From a virus: a stretch of 22,578 bases of DNA. The notes under the pieces are model-generated. The model ran no database searches, was not told the origin of the DNA, and worked only from the letters and a program-made list of their open reading frames with translations. Position numbers and translations under genes: made by a program. Shown here piece after piece: positions 13,593 through 20,587 of this stretch (position 1 is the stretch's first letter; each line of letters begins with the position of its first letter). Location of the stretch: the IMG/VR virus record IMGVR_UViG_3300010330_000023, positions 1 through 22,578 of that record; one strand, written 5' to 3'.

Positions 13593-16270
13593 GCGTCAGT
13601 GCAAGCACTATACCCACACGCTTTGCAAGAAGCACAACCGCTTTCTATAACAAGAATTTCTCCACATACAGGACATCTCGGATTGCCTTCTTCATCTATA
13701 TAATAGCCTTTTGGTGTAAGAGTCCAGTTGCGCTTCATTTCCTCCAAATCCTTCAAAGCTTGTTTTTTCTTGCCCTTCGCTCTCACAAAGTCAATTATCT
13801 CCATAACAGCGTCAGCCATTATACTTGCTAGTGGATCATACTCATTGCGCCAATTTTTAACTTTTCTGAGCTGTTTAAAAATTTGCTGTTTGTCAACCCC
13901 AGATCTCAATGCCAATGAAACCATTCTGCCAGCGAGATTCATAAACGGTGCAAATTCTTTCGTAGATTCCGTGGCTCTAAAGAAAACTTCAAAAGGTTCG
14001 TTGTTTTCATCAAAACCAACTTCAACATACATTTTCTTGGTCTTTTGATCGCCGTTCAAAGTAAAGCGAACTTCTTTCTTGATTGAATTGATAAATGCGG
14101 GTCTTTGTTTAGGAACAATATGCCCCGTCTTGGTATCAACTGATATATTTAACTTTCCAACCACAAATGTCTTGGTTTTGGTTTCTTCCTTCTTCGCTTG
14201 CGCTTTAGCGCTCAACACCTGAGTTTGCAAAGATCCATCTCTGTAAATGGTCACATCTTTTATGTTCGGATCTTTCATGGCTTCAACGAAGATTTCTTCG
14301 ACATCTTTTATCGTTGCAGAATTCGGTAAGTTGATGGTTTTGGAAACAGCCGAAGAAACATACTCAGAAGCCGCTGAAAGAACCTTGAGATGATCCTTCC
14401 AATGCATTTCGTGGGCTGTGGTAAATGCCTCTCTAATTCTCGGATCTTTAATAACTTTGGAACTTCCATGGTTATTTTTGAGCTGTTCAAGAAACTCGGG
14501 TTTAGAGGCTTCAGGATAGTAAATTTGAAGCAGTTTATTGGAATATTCCAGAGTCTTCCATCTTTGAGTATTCGACTCACGATATTTCCTGATGTAATAC
14601 AGGCTGTAAAATGGTTCGATTCCTTGCCCAACATCCCCGAATATATCAGTTTGCATAAGAATTCCAACTGTTCCAGAAGGCTGAATAGTGGTAAGCGCAA
14701 TGTTTCTATAGGGTAATCCGGGATATGCCATGTTGCCAAACACAGCACTTTTCAACTTATCTCTCTGACGAGCTTCAGATTCCAAAACATACATAACATC
14801 AAACGCTAATTTGGCCATCAGTTCGGGCATAGAAAGTTCTGTGCCGGTTTCAATAAACTGAAGCGCAGTAGCACCAGCCAGAGCGGTGAAACCTATTCCG
14901 ACGTTCCTGAACAACATTGCAGATCTAGCCTGGCCTTCATCTGGAAAAGCCAAAAGATCAAGTTGAAAATCCAAAAATTCATATGCCACACCTGCTAAGT
15001 GAGTAAGCAGCTGAACCACACTGGTTTCGTGCTTAGAAGCATAGTGATAAACCTTAAACAGATCAATGCTCAAGAGATTGCAATTCCCAACGAGATTGTA
15101 TTCATAGCTAGAAATTAGTGGTTGTTCTCCACACACGTTAACACTTTCGATTGGTATCCTGCTCGCAACCGGATTGTCTTTGTTAATCTTGTCCAAGAAA
15201 ACCAAACCTGGATCTCCCGTTTTCCAAGCATGTTCTGCAAGCATTTTGAGTAGCTGTCTTGCTTTAATAGCTTTTTCTTTTACAATCTTGCCATTGAATT
15301 CCATGTTGACATATTCATCGTTTTCCAGCTTCTTCAAAAAGTCTTCGGTGTTGTTAATCACAAAGGAAATATTGAAGTTAGAAAGTTTACTTTCACCATC
15401 ATTATCGCGCTTTGAAGTTATGAAGTCTATCGCATCAGGATGAATTGTAAATTCTCTTTCCCAAAAGTTAGGAAGAGTAAGGTTTCCATATCCATGTGTT
15501 GCCATTCCGGCACCGCGTCTTGTTTTACCGCCCTGCTTTATAGTGGCAAGCATTTTGTCAAACATTTCCAAGAATGAAAGAGATCCAGAAGAAGTTCCGC
15601 CATGAGAGAGCGGAGCGTCTTTGTATCGAAGTTTTCCAAAATTGAGTCCTATGCCTCCACCAGCTTTGGAAATTATAGCCGCTCTATAAAGTGTTCGCAT
15701 AATGCCATCAAGAGAGTCTTCGAGAGATAAAACATTGCACGCAGCAAACTGCAAACGTGGATCAAGGTGTTCAAAAACTTCTTTCAAAACAGGAAAAGGA
15801 TCGTCTAATTTATCGATCTCGGTGTAGACTATTTTAGAATCAACATCGCCTGTAAGAGAACCTGCATTGACAAGGGTTGGTGTGTTTGGAAGAGCAACTC
15901 TGGAAGCAATCATCTTGTAAAATAGCCTCCAAAGCAGCTTTGCGGCCTTTTTTAGAAGTTCTGCTTTCTTGGATTTCGGATTGTAATACAAGCTCAAAGC
16001 GGAAACCACGGTTGTTGCAACACGCTTTGCAAGCATATTCCAATCTTCGCCGGGCCACAGATAGCGCTCTCCGGCTATCTGTTCAGCTTGGTCGGAAGGC
16101 TTGTAAGCAGACCAGTACTCAAAATATGCCATCAGCACATTCCAATCGTCTTCTATTTCCCTAACCCACTCTTTGAGATCTTGCAAGGTAGCTTTCTTGA
16201 AAAAGTGATTCACGTAATGCTCACGAATGGTGGCTCCGCTAACATGAGGATCTAAATAATCAACAGACAC
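13589..16270 (-). CDS. nrdJ: Adenosylcobalamin-dependent (class II) ribonucleotide reductase
   Basis: The 893-residue enzyme reduces ribonucleotides to deoxyribonucleotides using vitamin B12. Motifs include LPNTPTLVNAG (128-137), FAACNVLSLEDS with C178, SKAGGGIGLNFGKLR (201-215), NVCGEQPL with N378, C380 and E382 of the radical-site loop, and TIQPSGTVGIL. A TSCPD-type region and a C-terminal zinc-ribbon/redox tail (CPVCGE, CASCKACGYSAC) complete it. About 30 extra residues (139-170) lie between the PTL motif and C178, where relatives are shorter. The GTG start at 16270 follows GGGAGGGG. It supplies dNTPs for phage replication. Confidence 0.92.
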   Translation of the reverse strand: MSVDYLDPHVSGATIREHYVNHFFKKATLQDLKEWVREIEDDWNVLMAYFEYWSAYKPSDQAEQIAGERYLWPGEDWNMLAKRVATTVVSALSLYYNPKSKKAELLKKAAKLLWRLFYKMIASRVALPNTPTLVNAGSLTGDVDSKIVYTEIDKLDDPFPVLKEVFEHLDPRLQFAACNVLSLEDSLDGIMRTLYRAAIISKAGGGIGLNFGKLRYKDAPLSHGGTSSGSLSFLEMFDKMLATIKQGGKTRRGAGMATHGYGNLTLPNFWEREFTIHPDAIDFITSKRDNDGESKLSNFNISFVINNTEDFLKKLENDEYVNMEFNGKIVKEKAIKARQLLKMLAEHAWKTGDPGLVFLDKINKDNPVASRIPIESVNVCGEQPLISSYEYNLVGNCNLLSIDLFKVYHYASKHETSVVQLLTHLAGVAYEFLDFQLDLLAFPDEGQARSAMLFRNVGIGFTALAGATALQFIETGTELSMPELMAKLAFDVMYVLESEARQRDKLKSAVFGNMAYPGLPYRNIALTTIQPSGTVGILMQTDIFGDVGQGIEPFYSLYYIRKYRESNTQRWKTLEYSNKLLQIYYPEASKPEFLEQLKNNHGSSKVIKDPRIREAFTTAHEMHWKDHLKVLSAASEYVSSAVSKTINLPNSATIKDVEEIFVEAMKDPNIKDVTIYRDGSLQTQVLSAKAQAKKEETKTKTFVVGKLNISVDTKTGHIVPKQRPAFINSIKKEVRFTLNGDQKTKKMYVEVGFDENNEPFEVFFRATESTKEFAPFMNLAGRMVSLALRSGVDKQQIFKQLRKVKNWRNEYDPLASIMADAVMEIIDFVRAKGKKKQALKDLEEMKRNWTLTPKGYYIDEEGNPRCPVCGEILVIESGCASCKACGYSACTDA

Positions 16271-16285
16271 ACATACCCCTCCCTA

Positions 16286-16639
16286 TTATTCCGTGAGTTG
16301 TTCACCTGTTCTTGAAGCGATATCAGCTATCTCAAACTCAATTTCTTCACCATAAGTGGCTACCGCAGCTAGTTTAATAGCTTCCATAACGTAGGAGCGG
16401 GGTATGTGAATTTTCCACGTAGCAATCTCGCCTTTTCCAGTAACAGCCGTCGAAGAAGTTGGAAAGCTAGCTTCAAATTCAATTTTATGCCCTTCAGGAA
16501 GGGTTATGTAAACAGTTACAGGTTCATTTATGTGATACAAATAAACTTCAGCTATTTCTTTAATCTGATTGATAGAAGTTTCGAATTTCGCAATAGCTTC
16601 ATCCTGTTTAAACTCGACTTTCTTCACAATACATCTCAC
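16286..16639 (-). CDS. Unknown 117-residue beta-rich protein
   Basis: The GTG at 16639 overlaps the HNH stop (GTGA), with GGGAGG a suitable distance upstream. The sequence alternates strands (EPVTVYITLPEGHKIEFEA, ATWKIHIP) with a helix (SYVMEAIKLAAVATYG) and has no recognised motif. It lies between the HNH gene and the reductase gene, 16 bases before the latter, in one operon. I do not recognise it. Confidence 0.65.
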   Translation of the reverse strand: MRCIVKKVEFKQDEAIAKFETSINQIKEIAEVYLYHINEPVTVYITLPEGHKIEFEASFPTSSTAVTGKGEIATWKIHIPRSYVMEAIKLAAVATYGEEIEFEIADIASRTGEQLTE

Positions 16640-17013
16640 TTCTTTCGCCTCCCTTTTCTAGATTTTCTTCTCGGCTTTCTAAATCTCTTACCTCTTTTGA
16701 GCGTATCTAAAACTCTCTGAACATGTTCTGGAATCGGAAAAATGCTGCGGCGTTCTTGGTTCTCCCGTATCAAATCCGCACGGTTTAATTTCATCTGCCC
16801 GTTATGTATCTTTAAATGGCACTCATGACATACAGAAAGAAGATTATCGGGATGATGATTTGAAATAGTAGGAGGAACAGCTAAGAAATCAGGTATATGT
16901 GTATTGCGGGGATATATATGATGAACCTCTGATGCAGGTTTACCACATATTCTACATCGATGTTTATCTCTTTCTAGCACATAAGAGCGTATATCAGATG
17001 GTATCTGTTTCAA
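16636..17013 (-). CDS. HNH endonuclease
   Basis: The 125-residue protein has C20-x2-C23 and C62-x2-C65 zinc pairs and the HNH core: EVHHIYP (H31-H32), N57 and H66. The C-terminus is very basic (RKPRRKSRKGRRKK). The TTG at 17013 is chosen because AAAGGAG lies eight bases upstream; an earlier in-frame TTG at 17031 lacks this spacing. HNH enzymes of this size often help terminase cut DNA, but then they usually adjoin the terminase genes. Here it heads the replication operon about 7 kb away, so it may be a homing-type, replication-linked or host-DNA nuclease. Confidence 0.85.
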   Translation of the reverse strand: MKQIPSDIRSYVLERDKHRCRICGKPASEVHHIYPRNTHIPDFLAVPPTISNHHPDNLLSVCHECHLKIHNGQMKLNRADLIRENQERRSIFPIPEHVQRVLDTLKRGKRFRKPRRKSRKGRRKK

Positions 17014-17038
17014 TATCTCATCTCCTTTCAAAACACTT

Positions 17039-17099
17039 CCTTTCGAAGAAAACGGCCGCGGGGACGCGTCAGCGACCCGCGTGCCGTCTCCTCGAAAGG
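17039..17099 (-). other. GC-rich 61-base leader hairpin before the HNH gene
   Basis: CCTTTCGA (17039-17046) pairs with TCGAAAGG (17092-17099), ACGGC (17052-17056) with GCCGT (17083-17087), CGCGGG (17057-17062) with CCCGCG (17076-17081), and CGC with GCG around a 4-base tip. It lies in the 5' leader downstream of the leftward promoter and ends 25 bases before the start codon, near the Shine-Dalgarno site. No T tract follows in either direction, so it is not a simple terminator. GC-rich islands in AT-rich thermophile DNA often mark structured RNA. I do not recognise a riboswitch class. Confidence 0.6.
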
Positions 17100-17149
17100 T
17101 GGGGTTCCCCTACTCTTTCAGATTTTCAAATACCCAATCCGCATTATAA

Positions 17150-17178
17150 GTTATACCACACACCCGTAAGATTTGCAA
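17150..17178 (-). promoter_or_regulatory. Promoter of the leftward replication operon
   Basis: On the leftward strand TTGCAA (17178-17173), a 17-base spacer ending TGTGG and TATAAC (17155-17150) form a good promoter with extended -10. A second possible -10, TATAAT (17148-17143), follows directly. It would transcribe the hairpin leader, then the HNH gene and the reductase gene. Confidence 0.7.
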
Positions 17179-17185
17179 GTATTTC

Positions 17186-17225
17186 AACGTTACAGTTTCG
17201 CTAACTATGTTACAAAAACGTTACA
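17186..17225. repeat. Three GTTACA repeats behind the leftward promoter
   Basis: GTTACA occurs at 17189-17194, 17209-17214 and 17220-17225. The first and last extend to AACGTTACA (17186-17194, 17217-17225). They lie just upstream of the -35 of the leftward promoter, a typical place for an activator or repressor, and next to the AT-rich block. Their use is unknown. Confidence 0.5.
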
Positions 17226-17249
17226 ACGTCATGAAGAAAATTTAACACA

Positions 17250-17437
17250 CAGATATATATATTATATATAATCTATACTCCCGTATGAGATACTGTACCT
17301 GTAATAGAGTTAGGTATTAATGTAATAGCTGTTATATAATAATTCTCACATTCTTCAGAGCTATTATTCTTGTAAACTGTCATACAACGTAATAGTTAGA
17401 TAGTACGTAATAGAGCTATAATACAACGTAATAGTTA
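17250..17437. other. Candidate replication origin: AT-rich block and GTAATAG iterons
   Basis: An AT stretch, almost only alternating A and T (17251-17273), is followed by five direct copies of GTAATAG at 17301, 17322, 17389, 17407 and 17428, and one inverted TAATAG at 17366-17361. Two copies sit in a 17-bp direct repeat, ATACAACGTAATAGTTA (17382-17398, 17421-17437). Spacings of 18-21 bases between neighbours are about two helical turns. With no coding frame here, this resembles an iteron plus unwinding element. A RepA-like ATPase is encoded about 2 kb to the right. Origin function is inferred. Confidence 0.55.
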
Positions 17438-17453
17438 TACCAGATATTTTAAA

Positions 17454-17530
17454 TTTTCTTTCTTTTTCTTTTCTTTTCTTTGCAAGGTTTCTTAAGGAGA
17501 GATTTCTTTTCTTTTCTTTTTCTTTCTTTT
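17454..17530. repeat. Perfect 28-bp polypyrimidine mirror repeat
   Basis: The plus strand at 17454-17481 reads T and C only, with run lengths T4 C T3 C T5 C T4 C T4 C T3. At 17503-17530 the same bases appear in exactly reversed order. A 21-base mixed spacer (17482-17502) separates them. Homopurine-homopyrimidine mirror repeats can fold into intramolecular triplex (H-DNA). It lies beside the iterons in the gene-free region. The symmetry is seen directly; the function is unknown. Confidence 0.9.
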
Positions 17531-17571
17531 CACAAAACTGATTTTCGCTGAATTAGAGCTTAATTGCATTT

Positions 17572-17586
17572 GTTCACTGAGTGAAC
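17572..17586. promoter_or_regulatory. 15-bp palindrome, likely operator
   Basis: GTTCACTGAGTGAAC is a perfect palindrome around one central base, the usual shape of a dimeric repressor site. It lies 66 bases before the -35 of the rightward promoter. Two direct TGCAATG repeats (17613-17619, 17629-17635) stand between them. No repressor gene is seen in the window. Confidence 0.55.
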
Positions 17587-17636
17587 TTAAAAATGAATTT
17601 GCAGTATTTATGTGCAATGCGAGTTTTTTGCAATGG

Positions 17637-17682
17637 TGTCAAAAATAATTCTTGACAAACGTGTCAGAGTGTGGTATATAAT
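17637..17682 (+). promoter_or_regulatory. Rightward promoter for the dUTPase operon with overlapping operator repeats
   Basis: TTGACA (17652-17657) with a 17-base spacer ending TGTGG and TATATA (17675-17680), or TATAAT (17677-17682) with 19 bases, forms the promoter. The -35 is wrapped in symmetry: TGTCAA (17637-17642) with TTGACA, and TGACA (17653-17657) with TGTCA (17662-17666). CAAACGTGT (17656-17664), shared with promoters near 10086 and 21919, overlaps it. The dUTPase ATG is about 30 bases downstream. Confidence 0.8.
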
Positions 17683-17713
17683 ATAGCGGATGCTATTGAA
17701 AGGGGGCGGTTGG

Positions 17714-18139
17714 ATGGAAGAGTTTGTGAGGTATTATTCGGAAATGTTCCCATTGTTCAGGAAGCATGGAGAAGAGGATGCGGGTTTTGATTTGCCAACC
17801 AAAGAGGATTTTACCATCAAGCCAGGAGAGTTGAAAGTTGTTCCGACAGGTATTTATCTTGACATTCCTTCAGGGCTTTATGGACAGATCCTTGGAAGAT
17901 CGGGTTTGGCAGCAAAAGGGATTGTTATTCTTGGCGGGGTTATTGATCCTGGATATAGAGGCGAGGTCAAGGTGGTTATGTATAACGCAGGGCAGGAAGA
18001 ACTCTTTTTTGAAGCTGGAGATAGAATAGCTCAGATTGTTTTTATCAAGATTTATAATGCGCCTGTTGTTTTAGTTTCTTCAAAAAACAGACTGAGCCAT
18101 TCTGTGAGGGGAACAGGTGGTTTTGGTTCAACTGATTGA
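17714..18139 (+). CDS. dut: dUTP diphosphatase
   Basis: The 141-residue trimeric dUTPase has all five motifs: DAGFDLP (22-28), GRSGLA (61-66), GVIDPGYRGEVKVVMYN (75-91), GDRIAQIV (102-109) and the C-terminal RGTGGFGST (132-140). It converts dUTP to dUMP and pyrophosphate, which keeps uracil out of DNA and supplies dTMP synthesis. The ATG at 17714 follows AAAGGGGGCGG; a frame-matched ATG at 17690 has no ribosome site and overlaps the expected start of transcription. It is the first gene of the rightward operon. Confidence 0.95.
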   Translation: MEEFVRYYSEMFPLFRKHGEEDAGFDLPTKEDFTIKPGELKVVPTGIYLDIPSGLYGQILGRSGLAAKGIVILGGVIDPGYRGEVKVVMYNAGQEELFFEAGDRIAQIVFIKIYNAPVVLVSSKNRLSHSVRGTGGFGSTD

Positions 18140-18153
18140 AGGGAGGGGGAAGC

Positions 18154-18504
18154 ATGGTGAAGATCAATGAAGATGTTTTGGAAACTATAAGTAGCATAGT
18201 TGAGAAGGTTAAGAAGTTTTTACCCAATCCTCAAATATTCATTGATATACACGAGGAAGAGATTACACTTAAACTCGTGGAGGGAGAAGGAGACAAAGCA
18301 AAAGAACACAGCGTGCTTGTGAAGATGAATCGCTATGCTACCGTGACCTACTTTAGATACACTGCACCGTACAATTCTAAAGCTACAGACAATGACGAGG
18401 ATAAAGAAATAGCAGATTACATTTTTTGGGAGTTCCCTGGCTTCTTTGATGGTGGAACACCAGTTGTGTTCAGAAAGAGCTTAGAGATAGTTGAAGACCG
18501 TTAG
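18154..18504 (+). CDS. Unknown 116-residue acidic protein
   Basis: The ATG at 18154 follows GGGAGGGGGAAGC, 14 bases after the dUTPase stop. The protein opens with a helix (LETISSIVEKVKKFL), then strands QIFIDIHEEEITLKLV and VLVKMNRYATVTYFRYTA, an acidic stretch and a FWEFPGFFDGG segment. No family is recognised. It lies in the rightward operon between dUTPase and a membrane protein gene. Confidence 0.65.
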   Translation: MVKINEDVLETISSIVEKVKKFLPNPQIFIDIHEEEITLKLVEGEGDKAKEHSVLVKMNRYATVTYFRYTAPYNSKATDNDEDKEIADYIFWEFPGFFDGGTPVVFRKSLEIVEDR

Positions 18505-18518
18505 GGAGGGATGGTGTT

Positions 18519-18758
18519 ATGGATGTTATGATTGTGATAGCGTTAAATATTATTGGTCTTATTGCATTGGCTATCTGGGCACCAATATGGCTTTTAGCAT
18601 ACTTGTTTATTGGGCTAGGATACATGCTATTTGGATGGATTCATGGGCACATTGATTGGCTCATTAGACGTGATTATACATTACTGAACTTCTTTATCTC
18701 CGCTTTGTGTTTGCTGCTTTTCTGGCCGAGTGATATGTTCATCTGGAAGGAGGGGTGA
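18519..18758 (+). CDS. Small membrane protein with two to three helices
   Basis: The 79-residue protein has a very hydrophobic N-terminal half (residues 4-42, with IIGLIALAIWAPIWLLAYLF), a polar turn with HGHIDWLIRRD and a second hydrophobic helix (NFFISALCLLLFW). The start ATG follows GGGAGGG. The downstream gene begins three bases after its stop. The two genes parallel the pair at 10204-10688. Function unknown. Confidence 0.65.
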   Translation: MDVMIVIALNIIGLIALAIWAPIWLLAYLFIGLGYMLFGWIHGHIDWLIRRDYTLLNFFISALCLLLFWPSDMFIWKEG

Positions 18759-18760
18759 GA

Positions 18761-18994
18761 ATGATTGTGTTGGAGGAATTCAAGGAGACGTCAGGTAAAT
18801 TGCTTAGAGCGGCTTTTAACCCTAAGAAAGTCATTGCAGTGCAATTGGATCACAGGGACGTGCAGGTAATTTTTATAGACGGATCCACGCTGAACATTCG
18901 CTGTGATACACCGCAGGATGCTGAAAAGTTGTTCCGGCAAGTAGTTGGCGATCAGGAAATGGTTATGCGAGTTACTAGATCATTTTGGGGGTGA
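18761..18994 (+). CDS. Small beta protein related to the one at 10204-10446
   Basis: The 77-residue protein starts at the ATG at 18761, seven bases after GGAGG; a GTG at 18755 overlaps the ribosome site and is less likely. The core NPKKVIAVQLDHRDVQVIFI, DGSTLNI and TPQDAEKLFRQV aligns by eye with NPDAIAWLHL, NGQSVQL and TEQEAREFLEAF of the leftward protein. The pattern suggests strands plus one helix. It follows a membrane protein gene, as its relative does. Function unknown. Confidence 0.65.
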   Translation: MIVLEEFKETSGKLLRAAFNPKKVIAVQLDHRDVQVIFIDGSTLNIRCDTPQDAEKLFRQVVGDQEMVMRVTRSFWG

Positions 18995-19056
18995 TGAATG
19001 TGTATTTAGAATCAAATATCGTTAAAAGGAAGGAGGTGAATATATGGAGGATCTAA
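18994..19056 (+). CDS. Possible 20-residue leader peptide
   Basis: An ATG overlaps the stop of the previous gene (TGATG), follows a G-rich stretch and opens a 20-codon frame that ends 13 bases inside the next gene. It would bring ribosomes over the next gene's Shine-Dalgarno site. The frame could be chance; no conservation can be judged here. Confidence 0.25.
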   Translation: MNVYLESNIVKRKEVNIWRI

Positions 19057-19328
19057 TAGATTTCCCAGTTAGTGCGGATTGGTTGGATTTTTATCACGAA
19101 AGAGGACTTACACCAAGATCTTCAGGAAGATATTCACCAGCCGAGCGAAGACTTTTAGAAGAAATTGAAAATCTCAGAGCAGATTTCATTAGATTAGCTG
19201 AACAGCAGTCTAAGATAATGCAGATGATCTATGAATTATTGAAGCAGTTGAATAATAAGCCTCTCCCGAAAGTTCAAGAAGAAAAGCAGGATTATGGATC
19301 ACTTCTTTTGGAGGTGAGCGACGATTGA
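19044..19328 (+). CDS. Unknown coiled-coil protein before the RepA-like ATPase
   Basis: The 94-residue acidic protein has a strong ribosome site (GGAAGGAGGTGAATAT before ATG). A short N-terminal region (SADWLDFYHERGLTP) is followed by a long helix with heptad spacing, residues about 30-72 (AERRLLEEIENLRADFIRL onward). Its TGA overlaps the TTG start of the ATPase gene, so the two may be coupled and work together, for instance as a loader or organiser. That role is a guess from context. Confidence 0.65.
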   Translation: MEDLIDFPVSADWLDFYHERGLTPRSSGRYSPAERRLLEEIENLRADFIRLAEQQSKIMQMIYELLKQLNNKPLPKVQEEKQDYGSLLLEVSDD

Positions 19329-20587
19329 GACTGGAAAAACTCCCAAATGGATTCTATGCAGAAGTCCCTGTTGATCAAGGTATGATAGTGGTTCGTTATG
19401 GAAAATTATCCGAGAAAAACGATTCTTTGAGTGGGTTGTTAAACATTAAGCTAAAAGCTGGTTCGCATGTTTTTAAGCTTTATTCAGGACGATGGAATTG
19501 TATGTCAACGAGAACAAGGAAAGATTTAGCCAATTACCTCTCAAGGGTTACTCCAAAAACTTTTGAAATTGATTGGCATGAAATTATTGAATGGTTAGCG
19601 CAGGGTATTCTTGAAAAATATTTCTCATCATCTGAGGTTTTAAGGATAGTTCCTTCCGAGCACGCAGAAGTTGAATTTTTGCTTTACCCAATCCTTCCAA
19701 AGAAGCATCCAACTTTGATTTTTGCTCCTGGAGGCACTGGAAAATCTTTCGTGGCAATGTATCTGGCAATGCTGGTTCAGAACGGAATGAGTTTGCTGGA
19801 AAACACAGAAGCAGAACAAGGTGAAGTTTTATATCTGGACTGGGAAGTGGATTATCAGGAAGCACAAAGACGTTTTGGGATGTTAAGAATGAGTTTTGAA
19901 AATCAGGATTTGGAGTTTCCACTTTATAAGCGCTGTGAATTAACTCTTAAGGACGAAATTGATGATATTCTTCAGGCTGTAGCTGAGAATGGAGTGAAAT
20001 TAGTTATCATTGACTCTGTTGCGCCCGCTGTTGGAGGAGATATAAATGATTCACACAAAGTCTTGAATTTCTTTCAGGCTGTTAGGCAAATTACCACTAC
20101 AGGAGCTTCAGTTATGCTTTTGACACACGTTTCGAAAAAAGACAAAGATGAAGACTCCAGATCTCCAATAGGATCAGTGTTCTTTGAAAACTTATCAAGG
20201 CTTACATGGGAATTGAGATCTGAAATGTTTGATGATGGAATATTCGATTTTGCTTTAATACCGCGAAAATCAAATTTTGGCAAACTTGATCCAGTTGGTT
20301 TAAGGGCTGTTTTTAAGTTTCACGGTGTGCATTTTAGCAAAATTTCTGCTGATCAGGTTATTCAATACGAGAAAGAATTTGTGGTTTATGATCTTCTCAA
20401 ACGTCTGAAAAGTGCTACAGTAAAGGAGATAGCTAATCAGCTTGGTATGCGAAAGGAAAAGGTGTACACAATCTTGACAAAGTTGGAAAAACGTGGTAAG
20501 ATATACTCCGAGGGAGAGCAATGGAAAGTGCGGGAGGTTGTTTTGGAAGACATTCTTGATTTGAACGAGGTGGATTACAATGGGTAA
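19325..20587 (+). CDS. RepA-like hexameric ATPase/helicase with C-terminal winged helix
   Basis: The 420-residue protein has a RecA-fold core of the RepA/AAA_25 type. Walker A is APGGTGKS (134-141), an acidic strand EVLYLDWEVD lies at about 167-176, Walker B is LVIID (226-230) and LLTHVSK (265-271) carries the sensor His. GSVFFENLSRL follows. Residues about 350-405 form a winged helix (ATVKEIANQLGMRKEKVYT, TKLEKRGKIYSEG). RepA-type enzymes unwind DNA at origins, which suits the nearby iteron region. The TTG start overlaps the previous stop (TTGA) and follows GGAGGTGA. A recombination role is an alternative. Confidence 0.8.
   Translation: MRLEKLPNGFYAEVPVDQGMIVVRYGKLSEKNDSLSGLLNIKLKAGSHVFKLYSGRWNCMSTRTRKDLANYLSRVTPKTFEIDWHEIIEWLAQGILEKYFSSSEVLRIVPSEHAEVEFLLYPILPKKHPTLIFAPGGTGKSFVAMYLAMLVQNGMSLLENTEAEQGEVLYLDWEVDYQEAQRRFGMLRMSFENQDLEFPLYKRCELTLKDEIDDILQAVAENGVKLVIIDSVAPAVGGDINDSHKVLNFFQAVRQITTTGASVMLLTHVSKKDKDEDSRSPIGSVFFENLSRLTWELRSEMFDDGIFDFALIPRKSNFGKLDPVGLRAVFKFHGVHFSKISADQVIQYEKEFVVYDLLKRLKSATVKEIANQLGMRKEKVYTILTKLEKRGKIYSEGEQWKVREVVLEDILDLNEVDYNG
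20474..20502 (+). promoter_or_regulatory. Possible internal promoter before the resolvase gene
   Basis: TTGACA (20474-20479), a 17-base spacer ending CGTGG and TAAGAT (20497-20502) lie inside the end of the ATPase gene, 78 bases before the resolvase start. The layout repeats that of the promoters at 13564-13592 and 17652-17680. Being within coding sequence, it could be chance. Confidence 0.5.

Noticed and set aside
16636-17099. HNH gene plus structured RNA as a HEARO/IscB-type (OMEGA) system
   Set aside because: The HNH protein is only 125 residues and lacks the RuvC parts of IscB, and the RNA is a simple hairpin.
17301-17437. Repeat array as a CRISPR
   Set aside because: The repeated unit is only 7-17 bases, spacing is irregular (18-67 bases) and no cas gene is present.
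17434-17462. Leftward promoter with TGG-TATAAC inside the iteron region
   Set aside because: The -10 looks good but the place for the -35 falls in the polypyrimidine tract and has no match.
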